Source: Herpetosiphonaceae bacterium (GTDB taxonomy: Bacteria; Chloroflexota; Chloroflexia; Chloroflexales; Herpetosiphonaceae). Taken from it: a stretch of DNA of 56,799 nucleotides. The position numbers and the translations under genes are program-made. The notes under the pieces were generated by a model. It worked only from the letters and a program-made list of their open reading frames with translations, did not search any database and was not told the origin of the DNA. Below, one piece after another: positions 15,067-23,262 of this stretch; positions within the stretch are counted from its first letter, which is position 1, and every line of letters begins with the position of its first letter. The DNA lies in contig JABXJS010000117.1 of the NCBI GenBank assembly GCA_013538855.1, positions 1 to 56,799 of the forward strand. Direction: 5' to 3'.

Positions 15067-16713
15067 CTAGGCTTGATCGCGAGCAGCGAGCATAGGCAGC
15101 TGTGCGAGCACCTCGGCGACGGTGAGCCAGCCGCTGCCAGGGAAGAGCTTGCCCACCTGGGTTGAGAACAGCAGCGAGTCGCCGAGCACGCTGGCGGTGG
15201 AGCCTGTCACAACCACTTCGCCCTCGCCGAGCAGCACGACATGCTGCGCGCACAGCGCTACGAACTCCACATCGTGGGTCACGACGAGCACCGCCCGGCC
15301 GTGCTCGGCCTGCACCTTGAGCAGATCGGCCAGCATCTGCTTTGCGGCATAGTCGAGGCCGCGTGTTGGCTCATCGAGCAGCAGGATGCGTGGCTGAGCC
15401 ACCAGAATCGCAGCCAGCGCAGCGCGCCCTGCCTCGCCGCCAGAGAGGTCGCGCGGGTGGCGCATGGCGCAGTGGCCAATGCCAAGCTCGGCGAGCGTCT
15501 GCTGAATGTGCGCGTGATCCAGCGGCAGCCCATGGTTGCGCAGGGTAAACTCCAACTCCTCGATCAAGGTCGTGTGAAAAAGCAGGTCGCCAGGATTCTG
15601 TGGCACATAGCCGATGGTCTTTGCCAGCTCCTCGACTGGCTGCTTGCTGATTGAGCGCCCGTGGAGCTGCACCTGCCCGCTATCGGGCTGCTGGAGGCCA
15701 ACGAGATGCCGCAGCAGCGTGGTCTTGCCGGAGCCGTTGCGGCCCATCAGGGCCACAATTTCGCCAGCATGCAGCCGCAGATCAACGCCGCGCAGCGCCG
15801 GAACGTGGCCGTAGCTTTTGGAGAGCTTGCGCGCCTCCAGCAGCAGCGCTTGGCTGGCTGGCTCTGGCTGTGCGGCTGGTGGCAGCGTCAGTGCGCGGCT
15901 CCAGCGGCGGCCCTCCTTGATGGTCAGCGGCAGCGGGTGCCAATCGAGCGCTCGGCCCAGCGCGCTCAGTGGTGGCGGCTCTGGCATCTGCGCAAGCACG
16001 CTGCGTGGCGTATCCAGCCTGAAGCTTCGATTAGCGGCACCGCCTGGTAGCCAGAGGATGCGATCAACGTACTGGACCACGCGCTCGAGCCGATGCTCGG
16101 AGAGCACAATCGTCAGGCCCAGATCGGCGTTGAGCTTTTGTAGCGCTGTGAGCACCTCCTCGGCGGTATGCGGATCGAGCTGTGATGTTGGCTCATCAAG
16201 CACCAGGATGCGCGGCTGAACCGTGAGCGCAGCGGCGATTGCTACCCGCTGCCGCTCACCGCCGGAGAGGGTGCTGAGCTGGCGATGGCGCAGGTGCGCG
16301 ATCTCAACCTGATCGAGGGCCTCTTCAATCCGCCGCCGCATGAGCGTTTGTGGCAGCCCAGCGTTCTCCATGGCAAAGGCCAGCTCGTCCTCAACAACCT
16401 CCACGACAAACTGCGCATCAGGGTCTTGGAAGACAAAGCCGACGGTATGCGCTAGCTCGCGCGGGTGGGTGGAGCGGGTATCGTGGTCGGCAACGAGGGC
16501 CTGCCCGCTCCACTCGCCGCCATAGAAGTGTGGCACGAGGCCGTTGATGGCGCGCAGCAGGGTGGACTTGCCGCTGCCTGAAGGCCCGCAGACGAGGATA
16601 AACTCGCCCTCGTTGATCGTCAGGGTCACGTGGGCCAGCGTTGGCTGGTGGGTATCGGGATAGCGGTAGCTGACGGCCTTGAAGGCGATGATCGCCGGCT
16701 CGGACGGCGTCAT
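15067..16713 (-). CDS. double ABC ATPase of ECF/CbiO type
   Basis: The 548-residue protein is two ABC ATPase domains in one chain. Domain 1 has Walker A GPSGSGKST (43-51), signature LSGGE (149-153) and Walker B ILVLDE (169-174); domain 2 has GRNGSGKTT (about 321-329), LSGGEAGRAAL and ILLLDEP. This is the fused EcfA/EcfA' layout of energy-coupling factor transporters for vitamins or metals (CbiO/YkoD-like). ECF systems also need an EcfT and a substrate-binding S-component; neither lies next to it, so the substrate is unknown. The start overlaps the stop of the small membrane protein gene by 4 bp. Confidence 0.87.
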   Translation of the reverse strand: MTPSEPAIIAFKAVSYRYPDTHQPTLAHVTLTINEGEFILVCGPSGSGKSTLLRAINGLVPHFYGGEWSGQALVADHDTRSTHPRELAHTVGFVFQDPDAQFVVEVVEDELAFAMENAGLPQTLMRRRIEEALDQVEIAHLRHRQLSTLSGGERQRVAIAAALTVQPRILVLDEPTSQLDPHTAEEVLTALQKLNADLGLTIVLSEHRLERVVQYVDRILWLPGGAANRSFRLDTPRSVLAQMPEPPPLSALGRALDWHPLPLTIKEGRRWSRALTLPPAAQPEPASQALLLEARKLSKSYGHVPALRGVDLRLHAGEIVALMGRNGSGKTTLLRHLVGLQQPDSGQVQLHGRSISKQPVEELAKTIGYVPQNPGDLLFHTTLIEELEFTLRNHGLPLDHAHIQQTLAELGIGHCAMRHPRDLSGGEAGRAALAAILVAQPRILLLDEPTRGLDYAAKQMLADLLKVQAEHGRAVLVVTHDVEFVALCAQHVVLLGEGEVVVTGSTASVLGDSLLFSTQVGKLFPGSGWLTVAEVLAQLPMLAARDQA

Positions 16714-16988
16714 TCGTCGTCCTCAGCATACTCATCGTCGTTGTTGTCGTTGATGCCGTAGCGCTCAGCGAGTGTAGGCACATCGCGCCCACGGAGGATG
16801 CGCACGATCTCGTCGTCGCGCTTCTGATAGGCCAGCTTATCGTTGTAGCTGGCGACACGGCGGTCAAACTCATAGTCATCGTCGGAGCGATTGGTCTCCT
16901 GATCCCAGTAGCGCTGGAGCAGGCGCGGGATGACCACGATCATGCCCACGAAGATGACCCCCATTAGCAAAAGAACAACAGCATTCAT
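16710..16988 (-). CDS. small single-pass membrane protein with acidic tail
   Basis: The 92-residue protein has one N-terminal membrane helix (about 3-24: VVLLLMGVIFVGMIVVIP), a charged helical cytoplasmic part, and a very acidic C-terminus (NDDEYAEDDE). I do not recognise a family. It overlaps the ECF ATPase start (ATGA), so the two are translationally coupled and it may be a subunit or regulator of that transporter. It is too small to be an EcfT or S-component. GGGGAGACTACT precedes the ATG. Confidence 0.8.
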   Translation of the reverse strand: MNAVVLLLMGVIFVGMIVVIPRLLQRYWDQETNRSDDDYEFDRRVASYNDKLAYQKRDDEIVRILRGRDVPTLAERYGINDNNDDEYAEDDE

Positions 16989-17012
16989 AGTAGTCTCCCC
17001 TAGTCTAGGAGA

Positions 17013-17018
17013 ATTATA
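17013..17018 (-). promoter_or_regulatory. -10 element of the small membrane protein/ECF ATPase operon
   Basis: On the minus strand this reads TATAAT preceded by TGC, the form repeated before several genes in the window. It lies 25 nt before the start at 16988. Confidence 0.55.
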
Positions 17019-17041
17019 GCACGTTGGTTCGTCTGGGCAGC

Positions 17042-17075
17042 AAAAGCCCGTGTCATCACGTGGATAACACGGGCT
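17042..17075 (-). terminator. intrinsic terminator after etfA
   Basis: On the minus strand AGCCCGTGT and ACACGGGCT (17067-17075 and 17045-17053) form a 9-bp stem followed by TTTTG. It begins 24 nt after the etfA stop. Confidence 0.75.
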
Positions 17076-17099
17076 GGCTGTTGGATTGCTAGTGCTGAT

Positions 17100-18077
17100 T
17101 TAGCGTCCGGTTTTCGCTTTAACCTCTTCGGTGAGCGCAGGCAGCACATCATTGACATCGCCGACGATCCCATAGGTTGCGACCTTGAAGATCGGTGCCT
17201 CGGGGTCTTTGTTGATGGCGACGATGGTGTTCGATGAGCGCATACCGGCGAGGTGCTGAATGGCACCGGAGATACCGCAGGCCATATATAGCTTTGGCGC
17301 AACGGTCTTGCCGGTCTGTCCCACCTGACGCTCGTAGGGCACCCAGCCTGCATCGACGATGGCGCGCGATGCGCCGTGGGTGCCGCCGAGGACCCGTGCT
17401 AGCTCGGGGATAAGCTTCTCGTAGTTCTCTGGCGAACCCATGCCGCGGCCGCCGGAGACGATCACCATCGCATCGGCCAGGTTAACCGCGCCGGTGCGCT
17501 GCTCGACATTGCGAACTTTGGTGCGAATCTCAGTTTGCGGCATCGCCACATTGATGGTCTCGCCGCTGCCGGCTGCATCGAGCGGCTGGCCGACTTGACG
17601 GCGCACCGATACGATCATCGGCCGCTCGGAGCCAAAGGTTAGCGCGTTGATAACGTTCGCGCCGTGTGATGGGCGCACCGCCTGCACAGCGCCGCCCTCG
17701 ATGCTCACGCCGGTGACATCGGGTGCGAGGCCCGTGCCAAGCTCGGCGGCCAGCGCGCCGGTGAAGTCGCGCATCTGCAGCGAAGAGCCGGTCAGCAGCA
17801 CCTCGGGCTGGTGCGCCTCGATGGCGGCCTTGGCCGCAGCGACATAGCCATCGGTGGTGTAGGAGGCTAGCGCTGCATCGTCGACAACGTACACGTTGCC
17901 AGCTCCGGCAGCACGCGCCTGCTCGACGAGGCCGCTTACATTGCTGCCGAGCACAAGGCCGGCGAGCGACTGGCCCAGTCCATCGGCAAGCTCTTTGCCC
18001 TTGCCGAGCAACTCTTTCGTGATCGGAGCAATCTCACCGTTCTTGTGCTCGATCAATACCCAAACGCCATGTGCCAT
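17100..18077 (-). CDS. etfA: electron transfer flavoprotein, alpha subunit
   Basis: The 325-residue protein has the N-terminal ETF domain and the C-terminal FAD-binding domain. FAD contacts are visible in VSGGRGMGSPENY, QVGQTGKTVAPKLYMACGIS and INKDPEAPIFKVATYGIVGD-type segments. With EtfB it forms the heterodimer that takes electrons from acyl-CoA dehydrogenases and passes them to ETF:quinone oxidoreductase. It lies 60 bp downstream of etfB on the same strand with its own GCGAGG ribosome binding site and ends before a terminator, so etfBA is a two-gene operon. An acyl-CoA dehydrogenase is encoded 3 kb away. Confidence 0.95.
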   Translation of the reverse strand: MAHGVWVLIEHKNGEIAPITKELLGKGKELADGLGQSLAGLVLGSNVSGLVEQARAAGAGNVYVVDDAALASYTTDGYVAAAKAAIEAHQPEVLLTGSSLQMRDFTGALAAELGTGLAPDVTGVSIEGGAVQAVRPSHGANVINALTFGSERPMIVSVRRQVGQPLDAAGSGETINVAMPQTEIRTKVRNVEQRTGAVNLADAMVIVSGGRGMGSPENYEKLIPELARVLGGTHGASRAIVDAGWVPYERQVGQTGKTVAPKLYMACGISGAIQHLAGMRSSNTIVAINKDPEAPIFKVATYGIVGDVNDVLPALTEEVKAKTGR

Positions 18078-18137
18078 AGTTGCATACCTCGCTTGATTAA
18101 ACTCAATCTCGCAGCCTCCCAGAGGTGCGAAGATCTG

Positions 18138-18911
18138 CTACAGAATTTGCGACTCGATCAGCTTTTGCACGAGTTCCTTGACCTGGGTCTGCACATCGCC
18201 GGAGAGAATCTCTCCCGATGGCCGTGGCGGCGGCGGGGTGCGCTTGGCGATGTTGATTGTGCCGCCGAGGCTATCGGCGCTGAGGCCGAGATCGCTTAGC
18301 GTCCAGGTTGGGATCGGCTGCTTGCTGACTTTGCGGATCTTCAGCAGCGAGGGATAGCGTGGCTCGTTCAGATCTTTAACTGCCGTTATCACAACGGGCA
18401 GCGAGGCTTCGACCGTTTCGAGGGTGTCTTCTAGCGCGCGATCAACCACAATCTGCGAGTCTGTCAGCTCGTGAACCTTAAAGACGTAGGTGAGCTGTGG
18501 CCAGCCAAGGAAGCGGGCCAGGGCTGGGCCAAACTGCCCAGTCTCATCGTCGGTGCTCTGCTTGCCGCAGAAGACGATGTTGACATCGCCGAGCTTCTGG
18601 ATGGCGGCGGCCACAACTTTCGCGGCACCCTGCGCACCAACCTGGCCCAGTGAGTCGTCGTTGATCAAGATGGCCTCGTTCGCACCCATGGCCAGCGCTT
18701 TCTTGAGCGAGTCCGTGGCGTCATCGGGGCCGAGGCTGATCACGGTAACTTTGCCATCGTTCTTCTCGGCCCACTGCAGAGCCTCTTCAATGGCGTATTC
18801 ATCGAACAGATTGATGATCGGGGTGATGCCGGAGGCGTCAATGGTGGTGTCGGAGTTGATCTTGACGCTGTTTTGTTCGGGCACTTGCTTGACACAAACA
18901 ACTGCGTGCAT
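18138..18911 (-). CDS. etfB: electron transfer flavoprotein, beta subunit
   Basis: The 257-residue protein matches EtfB: it starts MHAVVCVKQVPEQNSVKIN, has NLFDEYAIEEALQW, the AMP-binding-type segment STDDETGQFGPALA and the conserved DLNEPRYPSLLKI loop, which in EtfB contacts dehydrogenase partners. It is the first gene of the etfBA operon. GGAGGTTCACTGA precedes the ATG, and a TATAAT lies about 70 nt upstream. The TDDETGQ form is the classic (non-bifurcating) type, in line with a beta-oxidation role, though bifurcation cannot be excluded by eye. Confidence 0.95.
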   Translation of the reverse strand: MHAVVCVKQVPEQNSVKINSDTTIDASGITPIINLFDEYAIEEALQWAEKNDGKVTVISLGPDDATDSLKKALAMGANEAILINDDSLGQVGAQGAAKVVAAAIQKLGDVNIVFCGKQSTDDETGQFGPALARFLGWPQLTYVFKVHELTDSQIVVDRALEDTLETVEASLPVVITAVKDLNEPRYPSLLKIRKVSKQPIPTWTLSDLGLSADSLGGTINIAKRTPPPPRPSGEILSGDVQTQVKELVQKLIESQIL

Positions 18912-18977
18912 TCAGTGAACCTCCAGTGGTCTATGATGAGTGGCTTCGTTGCCACGTATAAGTGGCGTCGTATCGTC

Positions 18978-18983
18978 ATTATA
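18978..18983 (-). promoter_or_regulatory. -10 element of the etfBA operon
   Basis: On the minus strand this reads TATAAT with TGC in front, 67 nt before the etfB start. No strong -35 is seen at 16-18 nt. Confidence 0.5.
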
Positions 18984-19036
18984 GCATGAAATGACGCACT
19001 GCGTAAATTTATACGCTTGCGCCGATATTCATGGGT

Positions 19037-21208
19037 TTAGCGTTGAACCGTTGGTAGAAAGACGAGTATATCGGCTTTCACGAACGTTGCGGTATAGGCG
19101 TCGTCAGCTGCCGGAGCCATAATCGTGTGCTGCGCCGATTGATCATCACTCCAGCGCTGCCAGCGCCACCAGCCATCGACGTTGGCCTGCAGCGGTGCGT
19201 TGATGGTCAGCTGCTGGCCTTGCCAGGCGGTCAGCGTGGTGGGACTCGTGACAGCCGCTGCTTCAACCTGAAGCTGCAAGCCCGCTGGCTGCGTATCGAA
19301 CGTCAGATCCACTGCATTTGGCAGCAAGGTCTGGGTCACCATGGTTGTGGTGTTGTTCGAGTCGGTGGCGCTGGCCTGTAGCTCTAGATAGCTGTTGGAT
19401 GCCGCCAGCAGATCCTCTGGCGCAGGGGCCGCGAACTGGAAACTATCGGTCATCGGCACGGTCAAGAACGGGTGGGTGTGCGTATCGTGGTGCAGCACAA
19501 CCACGAGCGTCAGATTGGCCGCACCGAGCGGGCCATCCTCTTGGTCGGTTGCGCTCGCCGAGAATGTAACCATCTGCCCGACGGCGAAGCGCGTGCTTGG
19601 TGCCGGGCTGGTGATCGTCACGTCCGGCGGCGTATTGCCCGCTGGCTGCACAGTGATGTTCTGCGTGGCCGGGCTAGAGTCCAGGCCCGCCGGATCGCGG
19701 ACGACCAGTGTGGCTTGGAAGGTGCCATCGCTGCTGTAGGTATGATTGATGGTGCTTGTCGTGGTTGACACTGGCGCAGTGCCATCGCCAAAGCTCCAGA
19801 TATACTGGAGTGCGCCGCTCTCTGGATCGCTGCTGGCGCTGGCGTCGAAGCTCACGTTGAGCGGTGCCGCGCCGCTGCTCGGCTGCGCGGTAAAGCTGGC
19901 CGTGGGCGGCTGGTTGCCGCTGCCGGTGTAGCGGATGCGCCGAATCTGGCCGCCGTTGGAGTAGGTTGTGTAGTACAGCGCCTGCGTTGCGCCAAAGGGA
20001 CCGAAGTCAAGGCTCACAGCGCCGCCAAGACCAGTGGCGAACTCTGTGGCGCTCCATGTTGGCCCGCTCTGCTCTAGCACGAACATCTTGCCACACACAT
20101 AGTCGCTGAACAGGTAGACGCCGTTGTACTGACTCGGCCACACGCCGTTGGGCACAAAGGCCCCGCCAGTAATCGAGTTGCAGTTGATAAATGGCGCGCC
20201 AGAGCCAGAGCCGTGCTCATACTCAAAGATCGGATCAACCATGTTCGGCGGTGTTGGACTACACGGTCCCTGGGTGTTGTTGGTGAGTGTGCCCTCGCGA
20301 CAGTTCCAGCCGTAGTCGCTGCCAGCCACACCGGCGTCGATTTCCTCACGAATGTTCTGTCCAACATCATTAATAAAGATGCGGGTGGTTGGACTGTTCG
20401 GGTCGAGCGTGATGCGGAACGGGTTGCGCAGGCCCCAGGCCCAGGTTTCCTGGCAGTGGTTGCCTGGATTGCCAAACCCGTCGTCGGCGCACGCGGTTGT
20501 GCCAGCGCCAAGGAACGGGTTATCGCTTGGCACAGAGCCATCGGGATTGATGCGCAGCACCTTGCCGGTCAGCACGTGCTTATCGCGTGCGGCGTCGTTG
20601 GCCCCAGCGGAGCCGCTGTAGTCATCGCCGGTGGCGTAGTCGCGGCCGCCATCGCCGATGGTGATGTAGAGCTTGCCGTCTTTGCCAAACAGCAGATCGC
20701 CGGCGTTGTGGTTGCCATTGGGCGATGGCATTCCATCGACCAGCACCTGCTCGGACGCCGAGTCAACGCTATTGTTGTCGCCGAGCACAAAGCGCGATAC
20801 GCGGTTGACCGGCGTGTCGGCTGGTGCGCTGCCCGTCTTGTGGGTGCAGTTGGTCGGCGTATCGTTGAACTTGTTGAACGTGTAGTAGAGATAGATATAG
20901 TGGTTCGTGGCGAAGTTTGGGTCAACCTCAACGCCAAGCAGGCCGCGCTCGAAGTCGCTGCAGACGCGATTGTCCAGGCTCAGTGCTGGAGTCGGCAGGA
21001 GTGAGCCGTTTTGCACAACCCGCAGCTGCCCACTTTGCTGCGTGATCAGCATTCTGCCGTCAGGTGTCCAGTTCAAGTCTGTCGGTGCTGTGACCGACGT
21101 AACCAGCTCATCGACAAAATCTGCCGGGACAGCGCGCGCGCGAGCTTGTGACGCAAGCGGCAGGATGAGCGCTCCAATCAGCGCTAGAAGCAACCATTGT
21201 TTTGCCAT
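19037..21208 (-). CDS. secreted PQQ-type sugar dehydrogenase with PKD domain
   Basis: The 723-residue protein has a Sec signal peptide (MAKQWLLLALIGALILPLAS). A glucose/sorbosone dehydrogenase-type six-bladed propeller follows (about 25-425), recognised by GRMLITQQSGQLRVV, ERGLLGVEVDPNF, NHNAGDLLFGKDGKLYITIG, AWGLRNPFRITLDP and DAGVAGSDYGWNCREG. Next come a PKD domain (about 435-525, YIWSFGDGTAPV) and beta-rich modules, ending in FLPTVQR. Family members oxidise aldose sugars with PQQ, though many are uncharacterised. The ATG at 21208 is chosen over 21235 because GGGAGGTTCTC precedes it and it opens the signal peptide. Confidence 0.87.
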   Translation of the reverse strand: MAKQWLLLALIGALILPLASQARARAVPADFVDELVTSVTAPTDLNWTPDGRMLITQQSGQLRVVQNGSLLPTPALSLDNRVCSDFERGLLGVEVDPNFATNHYIYLYYTFNKFNDTPTNCTHKTGSAPADTPVNRVSRFVLGDNNSVDSASEQVLVDGMPSPNGNHNAGDLLFGKDGKLYITIGDGGRDYATGDDYSGSAGANDAARDKHVLTGKVLRINPDGSVPSDNPFLGAGTTACADDGFGNPGNHCQETWAWGLRNPFRITLDPNSPTTRIFINDVGQNIREEIDAGVAGSDYGWNCREGTLTNNTQGPCSPTPPNMVDPIFEYEHGSGSGAPFINCNSITGGAFVPNGVWPSQYNGVYLFSDYVCGKMFVLEQSGPTWSATEFATGLGGAVSLDFGPFGATQALYYTTYSNGGQIRRIRYTGSGNQPPTASFTAQPSSGAAPLNVSFDASASSDPESGALQYIWSFGDGTAPVSTTTSTINHTYSSDGTFQATLVVRDPAGLDSSPATQNITVQPAGNTPPDVTITSPAPSTRFAVGQMVTFSASATDQEDGPLGAANLTLVVVLHHDTHTHPFLTVPMTDSFQFAAPAPEDLLAASNSYLELQASATDSNNTTTMVTQTLLPNAVDLTFDTQPAGLQLQVEAAAVTSPTTLTAWQGQQLTINAPLQANVDGWWRWQRWSDDQSAQHTIMAPAADDAYTATFVKADILVFLPTVQR

Positions 21209-21250
21209 GAGAACCTCCCTACACCTGACGTGCATGACGGCAGAACTTAG

Positions 21251-21284
21251 CCGCTCGCCAAGCCTATGCGGACTTGGCGAGCGG
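21251..21284. terminator. perfect 12-bp hairpin between acyl-CoA dehydrogenase and sugar dehydrogenase
   Basis: CCGCTCGCCAAG (21251-21262) and CTTGGCGAGCGG (21273-21284) pair exactly around a 10-nt loop. On the minus strand it lies 20 nt after the acyl-CoA dehydrogenase stop and 43 nt before the next start. It lacks a clear U-tract. Confidence 0.6.
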
Positions 21285-21303
21285 TGCGCTGCTTACGATC
21301 GAT

Positions 21304-22551
21304 CTATTCTGCGTTCCAGAAATCTTCATCGTAGGCGGGCAGCTCACAGCGCAGTGGCTTGGAGACGCGATCTTCCAAGGCAAAGTCAGCCTGCAGCAGC
21401 TCTTGTAGCTCGCGGGTGCCCTCATAGATGATTGCGCCGCGGCTATTGCGCAGGTAGCGCTCGACCGGATACTCATCGCTGAAGCCGTATGCGCCGTGAA
21501 TTTGGATGGCATCATTGGCGGCGTTGAAGCTCTCGACGGTTGCATGCCACTTGGCCAGGGTTGTCTCGCGGGTATTGCGGATGCCCTGATTCTTGAGCCA
21601 GCCTGCGCGGTAGCAGAGCATGCGCGCCGTCTCAAGATTAAGCACCATATGGCTGATCATGCGCTTGACCAGCTGGTGGTCGGCGATGGGCTTGCCAAAG
21701 GTCTCGCGCTCCTTGGCGTAGCGCAGCGATGCCTCTAGGCTGGCTTGGATGAGACCGGTTGCGCCTGAGGCCACCGTATAGCGACCATTGTCTAGCGCAG
21801 TCATAGCAATTTTGAAGCCCTCGCCCTCTTCGCCGAGGCGGTTGGCGACTGGCACGCGCACATTGTTGAAGACGACGCTGCCAGTGTTGCCTGCGCGCAC
21901 GCCGAGCTTGCCGTGGATCGGGCTGGTGCTGACGCCGTCCATGGTGCGCTCGACCAGGAAGGCGGTCATGCCGCGCTGGCGCTTGGACTTGTCGGTGTAG
22001 GCGACGACCAAGAAGTGATCGGCCAAATCCGACAGGCTGATCCAGGTTTTTTCGCCGTTGAGAACGTAGTGATCGCCCTCGCGGACCGCCGTGGACTGCA
22101 TGCCGGCCACATCGGTGCCAGCGTTTGGCTCCGTGAGGCAGTAGGCCGCGATTTTCTCACCGGTAGCCTGGGGCTTCAAGAATTTTTGCTTTTGTTCCTC
22201 GGTGCCCCACTGAAACACGGCCAGCGAGTTGAGGCCGGTGTGCACGCTCAGCACCACGCGCAGCGCCGTATCGACGCGCTCAAGCTCCTCGCAGACGACA
22301 GCGAGCGCGAGGTAGTCGAAGCCTGCGCCGCCATAGCGCTGGGGGATGCAAACGCCTAGGAAGCCAAGCTCGCCCATGCGTTTAATGATTGGCAGCATGT
22401 GCTCGGCGACGCCGGTCTCGTGTGCGCCAGCGCGATCCCACTCGCGGATGTAGGGCGCAACCTCTTTTTCCGCGAAGTCGCGCACAGTCTTGCGCAGCAT
22501 ATCGTGCTGCTCGTTAAGAAAAAAGCCGTAGTTAGCCGTCCAGTCAATCAT
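21304..22551 (-). CDS. acyl-CoA dehydrogenase
   Basis: The 415-residue protein is a full acyl-CoA dehydrogenase: N-terminal helical domain (about 10-130), beta domain with AAYCLTEPNAGTDVAG and EKTWIS (FAD contacts), and C-terminal helical domain with RETFGKPIADHQLV. The catalytic base is the Glu in IYEGTRELQ near residue 384, the position used by short- and medium-chain enzymes. It oxidises acyl-CoA to enoyl-CoA and hands electrons to ETF, encoded on the same strand 2.4 kb downstream. Chain-length preference cannot be told from sequence alone. AAGGACTGAG precedes the ATG. Confidence 0.93.
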   Translation of the reverse strand: MIDWTANYGFFLNEQHDMLRKTVRDFAEKEVAPYIREWDRAGAHETGVAEHMLPIIKRMGELGFLGVCIPQRYGGAGFDYLALAVVCEELERVDTALRVVLSVHTGLNSLAVFQWGTEEQKQKFLKPQATGEKIAAYCLTEPNAGTDVAGMQSTAVREGDHYVLNGEKTWISLSDLADHFLVVAYTDKSKRQRGMTAFLVERTMDGVSTSPIHGKLGVRAGNTGSVVFNNVRVPVANRLGEEGEGFKIAMTALDNGRYTVASGATGLIQASLEASLRYAKERETFGKPIADHQLVKRMISHMVLNLETARMLCYRAGWLKNQGIRNTRETTLAKWHATVESFNAANDAIQIHGAYGFSDEYPVERYLRNSRGAIIYEGTRELQELLQADFALEDRVSKPLRCELPAYDEDFWNAE

Positions 22552-22678
22552 GTGGTCTCAGTCCTTATGGTAATGTCAACTACTCTGTCGCCCCATTGCG
22601 GCAGAGGTAGGCACACGATAACATAAAATCGCGCCTGTGCAAAATACGTTCAAACCTAATTAGCAAGCGGCCATGGAG

Positions 22679-23119
22679 TTAATATCCAGCGTCGATTTGC
22701 GCCTCTAATTTTTGACGTAGCTCCTCGGAGACGCGCATATACACTCCGCGGCCCTCGGCGACGACGGTGCCATCGGGGAGCTGGGCAAAGCCTTCTAGCT
22801 CCAGCGCACGGCCGCGATCACGCACGATGGTGCCAATGAATGTCAGCGGCTGGTCGATTGGGGCGGGCTGACGGTAGCGCACCTCAAGACGGCCGGTCAT
22901 GGTCCACGCATCAACTAAAAAGCCAGCGCGGCCAATTGTCTCATCGAGCACCGTGGCGATGATGCCGCCGTGCACGAAGCCAGGCCAGCCCTGATGCTCG
23001 GCGGTGGGCTGGAAGGTGGTGGTGACACGATTATCTTCAACGTAGAAATCGAGCTTCAGGCCATGGGGGTTTGCCTTGCCACAGACAAAGCAGGCCTGCG
23101 AGTCGAGCTGTTGATTCAT
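22679..23119 (-). CDS. PaaI-type hotdog thioesterase
   Basis: The 146-residue protein has an N-terminal CFVCGKANPHGLKL segment and a hotdog domain with HGGIIATVLDETIG (residues 50-63), the family's active-site helix, where the Asp/Glu pair at 59-60 is the likely catalytic acid. It should hydrolyse acyl-CoA thioesters; the two-Cys N-terminal signature marks a common bacterial subgroup whose substrate is not settled. It lies 127 bp upstream of the acyl-CoA dehydrogenase on the same strand and has its own -10 box. Confidence 0.87.
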   Translation of the reverse strand: MNQQLDSQACFVCGKANPHGLKLDFYVEDNRVTTTFQPTAEHQGWPGFVHGGIIATVLDETIGRAGFLVDAWTMTGRLEVRYRQPAPIDQPLTFIGTIVRDRGRALELEGFAQLPDGTVVAEGRGVYMRVSEELRQKLEAQIDAGY

Positions 23120-23152
23120 GAGTGCTCCTTTGTGATGGTTCTAACAGTGTGG

Positions 23153-23158
23153 ATTATA
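23153..23158 (-). promoter_or_regulatory. -10 element of the thioesterase gene
   Basis: The minus strand reads TATAAT with TGC before it, 34 nt before the start at 23119. It is divergent from the asparaginase promoter 34 bp away. Confidence 0.55.
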
Positions 23159-23191
23159 GCATGCCGCCCCTTGCTACTGACAGTAGTTAGC

Positions 23192-23220
23192 TTGACATGT
23201 GCAGCGCTATCGCCTATAGT
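23192..23220 (+). promoter_or_regulatory. near-consensus promoter of the asparaginase gene
   Basis: TTGACA (23192-23197) and TATAGT (23215-23220) are 17 nt apart, the best sigma-70-type match in the window. The start codon is at 23263. Confidence 0.8.
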
Positions 23221-23262
23221 GCAAATCTGCTCCCTTCCCCTTACTAGCACTGGAGTCGCGCC

